Assembly: GCA_052174135.1 (NCBI GenBank)
Contig: JBQMRZ010000004.1
Location: forward strand, 62,001-126,000
Source: Arsenophonus sp052174135
GTDB taxonomy: Bacteria > Pseudomonadota > Gammaproteobacteria > Enterobacterales > Enterobacteriaceae
Direction: 5' to 3'
Length of the DNA stretch: 64,000 bases
In this document: piece by piece, positions 57,194 to 64,000 of the stretch
How the letters are laid out: every line of letters begins with the position of its first letter
Position numbering within the stretch: the stretch's first letter is position 1
Notes under the pieces: generated by a model
What the model was told of the DNA's origin: nothing
The model's database searches: none
Seen by the model: only the letters and a program-made list of their open reading frames with translations
Program-made: the position numbers and the translations under genes

Positions 57194-58536
57194 TTATTTT
57201 ATTAAAGCTTTCTTAATATTTTTTTTAGCACTGCTATCTATAATAATTCTCTTTTCAGTCTAATAATAAAGGTATTGATTTTCAGTTAATAAAGTACGTA
57301 TGCTAATATTTATAACCATCATATTACAAAAACTAATATATCCCAATTGCTCATGAATAACTATAGCACTGATGAGATTCAAGTTCATCAATAATTTCAA
57401 TTGAGCGTATTTTTATGCATCAATAAATTGAACTACCAGGAAAATAAACCTTTAATAAATTTGTTTCATGAGATAGTGAAACGATAATTTTGTAAAAATA
57501 GTACTAACTAAATAATGAATGAAAGTAAAAGACTTAACAACAAAAAAAATTCTAACACATTGATTATTCCTAGTATTGCTATTTTACCGATATTATTACA
57601 CAATAAATCAACTATCATTATGTTTTCAATGTGATCTTTGATTAATGATTGAGGTGTATCATTTGTTTTTTGATCTTTTTTGAGCACTAGCAAGTCTAAG
57701 TAATGTTCTTTTAATTGGACAAAGTTTGAATTATAAATAATCTTAAAATAAAAAAACATTCAGGAGATAGACTGAGTAAGAATACTGTTTTAAATGAATG
57801 AAAAGCAGAGAAAAGAATATGATTATTTTGATTAAGTTTAACCAAGACTCCCCATTAGTTACCACAATTTTTAGCTTTAAAGAACTGTGCTAAATTAATT
57901 TAATAGCAATCACTGTTATGTAAATATTGATGAATTTTATTAAAATTTTATTGCAATATTTTTTCGATATATTATTTTCCATTCTTCACGCATTTTAAAT
58001 TGTTTAAAAAATATTTTTGTTTTTTTTAAACTAAAATGAGCGTTGTTTAATATTTTTTATAACTTAGTAAAGTAATTATTTTTTATGATGATCAACAATT
58101 AATACCAAAAGATAAATACCGATTGCCATATAAGGAAAATTTAATTTTTTTTGGTTTGTTTTTATAAAATTTCTATATGCCTGACTAAATCATAACTCCA
58201 TATACCTAAAGCTTCGCTTTGAAAGAGAATATTATTATTTTTGTTTTGAAAATTAAATTAAAATATTGTATTTTACGTTTTAATGATTTTAAAAGATCAA
58301 ATTTTGAATTTATTTTTTATTCATCTTCACAATTAATTTGTATGATAGTGCCTTTAGTTTCTAAAGTACTAACTTGGATCACAGTAACTATAATATCAAA
58401 ACAGTTATATTGATAAATTTGTATTACCTGAATGTAATAATATCGCCCATGGTCAATAATCTATAAAATTAAAATAACTTAAAGTAATAGTTAATAACTA
58501 AGGTAGTTGAATTTTTTCTATGTACATATCTTTTAA
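57194..58536 (-). pseudogene. pabB: pabB fossil (aminodeoxychorismate synthase component I)
   Basis: Relic of the subunit that makes 4-amino-4-deoxychorismate for pABA and folate. Minus-strand islands in order: PWAILLHSGNTNLS near 58450 (family PWAMLLHSGYADHP), SLSPE near 57775 (family LSLSPERF), an open stretch 57759-57508 with IENIMIVDLLCNNIGKIAI (family AENLMIVDLMRNDIGRVAV), IIDELE near 57395 (family LIDELEPQ), and LGYISFCNMMVINISIRTL near 57340 (family IGYLSFCGNMDTSITIRTL). The catalytic core is full of stops and frame changes. It is divergent from yoaH, as in E. coli. Confidence 0.88.
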
Positions 58537-58642
58537 AATGATATTAGATATTACTAATATATATAATAAAAGCATTCTTATAACTAAAACTATGTTAATA
58601 TTATTAATAATAATGTTTAAATAAAATTATGAGTAAAAATAA

Positions 58643-58792
58643 ATGTTTTCAAATATTTTAATGTTAAATAATCAAGAACAACAAGAATCTGTTGAGCGTA
58701 TTTATCAATTAATGGGAAAAGGAATAACCAGTAGAGAGGCGATCGTTTTAGTTGCTAAAGAAATACGTGAAAAACATATGACTAAAATTTGA
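58643..58792 (+). CDS. yoaH: UPF0181 family protein YoaH
   Basis: A 49-residue protein of unknown function. MFSNILMLNNQEQQESVERIYQLMGKGITSREAIVLVAKEIREKH aligns with E. coli YoaH, with the E-Q-Q-x-(A/S)-V-E-R-I and LMxxGxxSxxAIxLVAxExR pattern. It ends about ten residues before the acidic tail of the E. coli protein. It lies divergent from pabB in E. coli and here, where its neighbour is dead. The uninterrupted frame in a decaying region suggests it is still used; it was too short for a default gene search. Confidence 0.85.
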   Translation: MFSNILMLNNQEQQESVERIYQLMGKGITSREAIVLVAKEIREKHMTKI

Positions 58793-61141
58793 ATTTTATA
58801 ATGTTTTTTAAATAAAAAATATTTCTATATAATCACATACTTTAATATGATAGATTTTTTATGTTTTTAATTATAAATATATATATTAATAAAATATTTA
58901 TAGGTAAATATAGATTCAATAAATATATTTTTCGAAAAAATCTTATGATTATCTAATGTATTGAAATTAATGATATAAAAAATTATTCATTTCTAAGTTA
59001 GTAATTAAATTAATACTAATGGTATTTAATTTAATTTAAAAAAAAATATTATTAATTTTTTAACAAAAAGATTATTAATATTTTAATATATTTTATTAAT
59101 TAAAAAATAATTAATCTAGAATATGAAAAAAAGTTTTTTGTTGAATAAAATAAAAAAATAATGAAGTTTTTTTAAAATATAAAATTTATATATAGTTAGT
59201 GTTGTTAGCTTAGTATAAAGATAATATTTTTTAAAAAAAATATGTTTACTGAGCCAGTAATAGTAAGAAAGTGTATTTTTTATTTTTTCTTTTTTATTTA
59301 ATAAATATAGTTTACATTTATATCATTTATTTTCATTTTATAAAATAAAATATTCTACTAAGAATTAGATGTAATTAAGTACTCTTAAAAATAAAATAAA
59401 TTCCTTGAAATTATTTAATTTACATTTTAATACTAGAAATTAAAAATTATTTAATTTTTTAATATTAATAACAGTGCTGTTAATAATATCGAATCTTTGA
59501 TGAAAAGTCATAAGTTTTTATTAAAAATAATTAATATTGATAAATATGATTTGTGTGTTAGGTTAATTTAATCAAAAAAAATAAGAGATTAAAGTATAAA
59601 AATATTATTTTTATAAACTATTCTAATGAATATAAAAAATATACTAAGAAAACGTATTGTTAATTCAATAGATTCATTGGTATCATTGAAAATATTATAT
59701 AGTTACTATTTTATTTTCAGCGAAAGAATTATTTAAATTTAATAAAACAATATTAAAAATTCATTAATTCATTATATAAATCATCATATTAGAAATGGAA
59801 TAATTTTCTAGTAATTCTTAATATTAAGTTGTAAAAATAATTTTATTTTTTTTTGAAATTCTATTGTGATTAAATTACTTTAATAATAAAATTATATATC
59901 TATCATAGTATTATATACTAAAGCAGATATAGAAAAGTAACTTTATTATCTAGATTATTTAATATTAACATTGAAAATTTTAGTTTTATTCATTTTTTAT
60001 TTCATAAATAACTATTTATCTAATCACTAATTATTAATATAATTAAAATTATTAAAAATATTTAAAGTTATTAAAATAGATAGTATAAGTAGATTTTTTA
60101 AAAAAATAGTATTGTAGTAAATTGATAGTTTTTATTTTTTTTATTTAAAAAATCAGATATCAAGTAATTTTGTATTTTTTGAAAAAAATTATTTTAGATG
60201 TAAAAATGATTTATTAACGTACGAATAAATTATATTGATTAAATATTATTAATTTAAATAAAAAGTATACTTTATATATATGGAATAAAAAATTATTAAA
60301 ATAATTAACGCTAATTTTATTGTATGTTAATAGTGAGTATATTTATATTTTATTAAGTTTTATATTTAATGTAATAAATATTAAAAATTTTAATTAATCT
60401 TAATTTATCGTTTAACTCTTCAAAATTATTGAACTAAAATAAAATTAGTTAAATTATTATGATTTTAATATAACGATTATTAATTTTAATGTACTAATTT
60501 AGTACATAAATATATATTTACTTGCAAGACAATATATATAAAATCTGACAATATAATGAAAAAATTTTTATGCGTTTTAATTCACTTAATTGTTAATAAA
60601 TCTAATTTCATTATTATTTTTATCATGAATAAATACGTCACTATTTTTTAAAAGATTAGAAAATATTAATTAGATAGGAGTTTTGTTTAAAAGTAACAGA
60701 CTAACATATTTAAGTTAATTTTTTATAAAATATTAATTTTTTACTTATCAAACAAGGAAAAGATATTTCTTTGAGTATTTTATTTTCATAAAAAAAAATA
60801 AAACATCGTCTTATTGATACTCACTCTTTTTAACACATAAATACAATAATATTAGTTATTTAAAAATTGTTTTATTGATAACCCTTAATTGAGAGTTAAT
60901 TGATTCATTAAATAATATTGATAAATCTATTTTAGATTATTATTATAAAAGAATAAAATAATCTGAAGATCTTAGTTGTAATACTTTGTATTTAATTGAA
61001 AAAGAGACTTATTGTATTAATATATTGATAGATTTATATAATTTAATAATTGATTTATACGCCAATCATTTATAGTGCTATTACAATACTCTCAATTTAT
61101 TTCTATATTAATTAATAATATTACTATAATTATGAAATTTA
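58793..61141 (+). other. 2.3-kb desert before the proQ fossil
   Basis: No gene recognised. In E. coli msrC and yebS/yebT lie upstream of proQ; I looked for them in 60700-61100 and could not make a secure match. A 31-codon frame at 60556 (MKKFLCVLIHLI) is too short and unsupported to call. Confidence 0.45.
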
Positions 61142-61840
61142 ATGAAAAGTTAATTTAAAATTAAGTAACAATAAAAAATGATTATTTTTAATTAAGCATT
61201 TTCTTTATTTTTTGTTACTGAAGATGAGGTTCATTAATTTAAGATTTTTATCTTACATGACTTTATATTAAAATAAATTGAAGTAGATGATATGAACAAA
61301 ATATAATTTTTTTATGATAAAATATATAGATCTAATTTGTGTTATTTATATGGTATCAAAAGGTGTTAAAAAATTAATTTAAATAGTAATGAGTTATAAT
61401 AATTTGAAATTAGAATACATGGAAATATCTACCTAAATAATTGATGGAAATAAAGATTTCTATTTAGATTTAACAAATAGAACAAAAAATAAGAAAACTA
61501 GAATTTTAACAGAAACCGAAGAGACAAAAAACAAAAAATATTATTGATAATTTTTGATAAAATAATATCTCTATTTATTTTTTTTTAAAAAACCAAAAAA
61601 AATAGATAATAAATAAATATTAAGCTAAAACTTATATTAATAAGATAATTAATCTAGAAAAATTAAAACTTATAACAAATATTTTATATTAAAATTTGGT
61701 TAAATATTAAGGGTTATAATTAATCAAAGCATTGTAGATATATCGGTAATGAGGATAATTAAAGACAATATTCGTATAAAATTATCATTGGCAGAATTAT
61801 GAGTCAGATTATCCACGTTGAATATTTAAGATTGTTATAG
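61142..61840 (+). pseudogene. proQ: proQ fossil (RNA chaperone)
   Basis: Relic of the FinO-domain RNA chaperone ProQ directly upstream of prc, the E. coli order. Plus-strand islands in order: TEDEVH-stop-FKIFILHDFILK near 61219 (family EGEARPLKIGIFQDLVDR), RSNLCYLYGIKRC near 61330 (family SSWRYLYGVKPGA), KINLNSNEL near 61370 (family RVDLDGNPCGEL), then NQSIVDISVMRIIKDNIRIKL near 61722 (family [20 protein letters not shown]) and, one frame over, MSQIIHVEYL near 61799 (family MSMIVRAEHLV). Several stops and frameshifts; the lysine-rich linker is also lost. The last island ends 16 bases before prc. Confidence 0.9.
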
Positions 61841-61856
61841 GAAAACTAATCACGAA

Positions 61857-63893
61857 ATGAATAACTATAGTAAATTAGTTTTTGTATTTTTTATAATGGT
61901 AACAGTTACTTCATTAGCAGATATTAGAGCACCTTCAATACTATTAAAAACTCAGAACCCTCCTTATGTTCAACAAGAGCATCAACATGTAATTATTTGC
62001 AAAAGAATTGTTTCACGTTTTATGAATTTTCATTATCGTCAATTTAGTCTAGATAAAATTTTTTCTATTAAAATTTTTGATCGTTATTTAAACTTATTAG
62101 ATTATGATCATAATCTATTTTTACAATCGCAAATTGATGAGTTTAGTAGTGAAAGAACAAAAGTAGGAGAACAACTCCAAGCTGGCCAATTAAATAAACT
62201 ATATACAATATTTAATTTAGCCCAACAAAAAAACTATGAACGTTTTCAATACATTTTGTCACAACTTAATATGCCAATTAATTTTATTAATAATGATGTA
62301 ATTGAAATTGATAGAAGTAAAGCACTTTGGCCTAAAACTGATAAAGAGCTAAATCAATTGTGGAATCTAAGACTTAAATTTGATTGGTTGAATTTGAAGC
62401 TATCAGGTAAAAATGATAAAGAAGTTAAATTAATATTAACTAAACGCTATAATTTTACATTAAAACGTTTAACTCAAATTCAAAGTGAAGATGTTTTTCA
62501 ATTAATTATGAGTGCTTTCGCACAAGAAATAGATCCGCATACTAATTACCTCTCTTCTTATGATACAGAGCGATTTAACTCAGAAATAAGTTTATCATTT
62601 GAAGGTATAGGGGCAGCACTTAAACAAGAAGAAAATTATATTATTATTAGTTCAATGGTACGTGGTGGTCCTGCTGAAAAAAGTAAATTATTGAAAGTTG
62701 GTGATAAGATTATTGGTGTAAGTCAAACTAGTAAATTTATGACAGATGTTGTTGGCTGGCGATTAGATGATGTTGTTGCTTTGCTTAAGGGACCTAAAGG
62801 AAGTAAGGTTTGTCTTGAAGTTATTTCAAACTCAAAATTCTCTAAACCTAATATTGTAACATTAATTCGTGAACATATTAGATTTGAAGATAGAGCAGTA
62901 AAGCTCATAATCAAAAGTATTGGTAAGAAAAAAGTTGCTGTACTTGATATTCCAGGTTTTTACATTGGATTAACTAATGATGTAAAAATACAATTACAAA
63001 AAATTCTTAAAAGTCATGTTATTGCACTGGTCATTGACTTGCGTGGTAACGGTGGTGGTGCTTTAAGTGAAGCTGTATCATTATCCGGCTTATTTATTTC
63101 AAGTGGTCCAATTGTTCAAGTTCGTGATAATAATGGTAAAATTCGACAGAATATAGATGATGATGATATTGTTTATTATAAGGGTCCACTTACGGTATTA
63201 ATTAATCGTCTTAGTGCTTCAGCATCAGAAATTTTTGCTGCTGCAATGCAAGATTATGGTCGCGCATTAATTGTTGGAGAATCATCTTTTGGTAAAGGTA
63301 CAGTTCAGCAATATCATTCTTTAAGTCGTATTTATGATAAGATATTACATCCGAATTGGCCTGCTTTAGGTTCTATTCAATATTCTATTCAAAAGTTTTA
63401 TCGCATTACTGGCGATAGTACTCAGTGTAAAGGAGTAACACCTGATATTATTATGCCAATAAATATAAATTTAACTGAAATTGGTGAAAGTTCTAAAAAA
63501 AATGCTTTACCTTGGGATAATATTCTACCAACTAACTATAATGTTGTTGGTAACATTAACCAATATTTTGCTAACTTAACTTCTAATCATAAAAAGCGTA
63601 TAGCAAAAAATCCTGAATTTAAATATCTTAATGAAGATTTTATTCGTTATCATGCAATTAAATTAAATAAAAATATTATTTCGCTTAATTATATTAAACG
63701 TAAACAAGAAAATAAAAAAAATAATATAATTAAATTACGTCGTATTAATGAGCGCTTTGCGCGACAAGGTAAAATACAATTAAAAACAATTAATAATTTA
63801 TTTAAAAATTATAAATTACCAGCTCCATACCTTGATGAAACAATAAGAATTGCGATTGATCTTGCAGATTTTAAAATACTTAAAATGAATTAA
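61857..63893 (+). CDS. prc: tail-specific periplasmic protease Prc (Tsp)
   Basis: C-terminal-processing serine protease that trims PBP3 and degrades C-terminally tagged periplasmic proteins and, with NlpI, the peptidoglycan hydrolase MepS. 678 residues (E. coli 682). A signal sequence covers about 1-21 (LVFVFFIMVTVTSLADI). An N-terminal helical domain with FDRYLNLLDYDHN precedes the PDZ domain near 240-330 (GIGAALKQEENYIIISSMVRGGPAEKS in two parts), then DLRGNGGGAL near 398 and the Ser-Lys dyad S455 in SASASEIF and K480 in FGKGTVQQY. The C-terminal tail after YLDETIRIAIDLADFK is about ten residues shorter than in E. coli. ATG 61857 has only a weak AGGA site, perhaps because translation was once coupled to proQ. 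Confidence 0.95.
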   Translation: MNNYSKLVFVFFIMVTVTSLADIRAPSILLKTQNPPYVQQEHQHVIICKRIVSRFMNFHYRQFSLDKIFSIKIFDRYLNLLDYDHNLFLQSQIDEFSSERTKVGEQLQAGQLNKLYTIFNLAQQKNYERFQYILSQLNMPINFINNDVIEIDRSKALWPKTDKELNQLWNLRLKFDWLNLKLSGKNDKEVKLILTKRYNFTLKRLTQIQSEDVFQLIMSAFAQEIDPHTNYLSSYDTERFNSEISLSFEGIGAALKQEENYIIISSMVRGGPAEKSKLLKVGDKIIGVSQTSKFMTDVVGWRLDDVVALLKGPKGSKVCLEVISNSKFSKPNIVTLIREHIRFEDRAVKLIIKSIGKKKVAVLDIPGFYIGLTNDVKIQLQKILKSHVIALVIDLRGNGGGALSEAVSLSGLFISSGPIVQVRDNNGKIRQNIDDDDIVYYKGPLTVLINRLSASASEIFAAAMQDYGRALIVGESSFGKGTVQQYHSLSRIYDKILHPNWPALGSIQYSIQKFYRITGDSTQCKGVTPDIIMPININLTEIGESSKKNALPWDNILPTNYNVVGNINQYFANLTSNHKKRIAKNPEFKYLNEDFIRYHAIKLNKNIISLNYIKRKQENKKNNIIKLRRINERFARQGKIQLKTINNLFKNYKLPAPYLDETIRIAIDLADFKILKMN

Positions 63894-64000
63894 GTTTAGA
63901 AGATTTTTTTTCAATTTGTATAACAAGTAGCTTGAAAATTAGTAAAAAAATATTATTTATATCACTAATTTAGTATTAATCATTGTTAATTAATTAATAA
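63894..64000 (+). other. right edge of window
   Basis: 107 bases of A+T-rich sequence after prc with no gene start visible. In E. coli htpX lies beyond prc. Confidence 0.4.

Noticed and set aside
57508..57759. 83-codon minus-strand frame as a separate gene
   Set aside because: Contains IENIMIVDLLCNNIGKIAI and is an open stretch of the pabB fossil.
60556..60651. 31-codon frame MKKFLCVLIHLI resembling a lipoprotein or signal peptide start
   Set aside because: Too short, no ribosome site, expected by chance at this composition.
60760..61060. msrC or yebS/yebT remnant expected upstream of proQ
   Set aside because: Translated in the forward frames and found no ordered islands matching these families.
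1..64000. Mobile elements, prophage, CRISPR, tRNA, rRNA or replication origin
   Set aside because: Read for terminal inverted repeats with transposase motifs, spaced direct repeats, the tRNA T-loop GTTCRA pattern, 16S/23S-like G+C blocks and DnaA-box clusters; none was found. The inverted repeats seen are single and unrelated.

Overview
The window reads as part of the chromosome of a host-restricted, genome-reduced gammaproteobacterium of the Enterobacterales. Every recognisable protein is closest, from memory, to Escherichia/Salmonella/Yersinia-type homologues. Base composition is extremely A+T rich, only about half of the window is protein-coding by my tally, and the spacers (up to 3.2 kb) hold eroded but still collinear gene fossils. 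No transposase, phage gene, integrase, CRISPR array, tRNA or rRNA was recognised. This pattern fits a vertically transmitted insect symbiont of the Arsenophonus/Sodalis/Wigglesworthia kind; the genus is an inference and cannot be fixed from this window.

Layout. 1-6 kb: 3' part of pgl, then the biotin locus with bioA dead (minus strand), bioB intact and bioF, bioC, bioD dead. 6-14 kb: uvrB, ybhL and a LOG-family phosphoribohydrolase separated by deserts. 17-24 kb: folE, metG (C-terminal domain lost, its fossil still readable), mrp and dcd. 25-32 kb: yegH, gnd, a DASS-family anion transporter and an LPS-core type GT8 glycosyltransferase. 34-43 kb: an exported-type (AroQ-gamma) chorismate mutase, ydjM, hxpB and the sitABCD Mn/Fe transporter. 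44-51 kb: the only dense segment, thrS-infC-rpmI-rplT-(pheM-like leader)-pheS-pheT-ihfA, with the E. coli order and the AUU start of infC conserved. 52-55 kb: the mannose PTS manXYZ. 55-64 kb: a pabB fossil, intact yoaH, a proQ fossil and intact prc.

How it works together. What survives is core translation (thrS, metG, pheST, infC, rpmI, rplT), DNA repair and nucleotide supply (uvrB, dcd), the oxidative pentose phosphate branch (pgl, gnd), sugar and metal import (manXYZ, sitABCD), envelope functions (LPS glycosyltransferase, Prc, YegH, YbhL) and fragments of B-vitamin synthesis (bioB, folE) whose partner genes bioA/F/C/D and pabB are visibly dead. The most notable items are: bioB alone intact in a dead operon; a frame-shifted fossil of the MetG tRNA-binding domain; a periplasmic-type chorismate mutase whose export segment sits at a poly-T run with a TTG start; a G10 tract abutting the pheS start codon; and an excess of long, perfect, mutually unrelated inverted repeats (arms up to 24 bp) in the spacers. 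I found no clear new multi-gene system; the palindrome series is the strongest signal that ordinary gene annotation does not explain.
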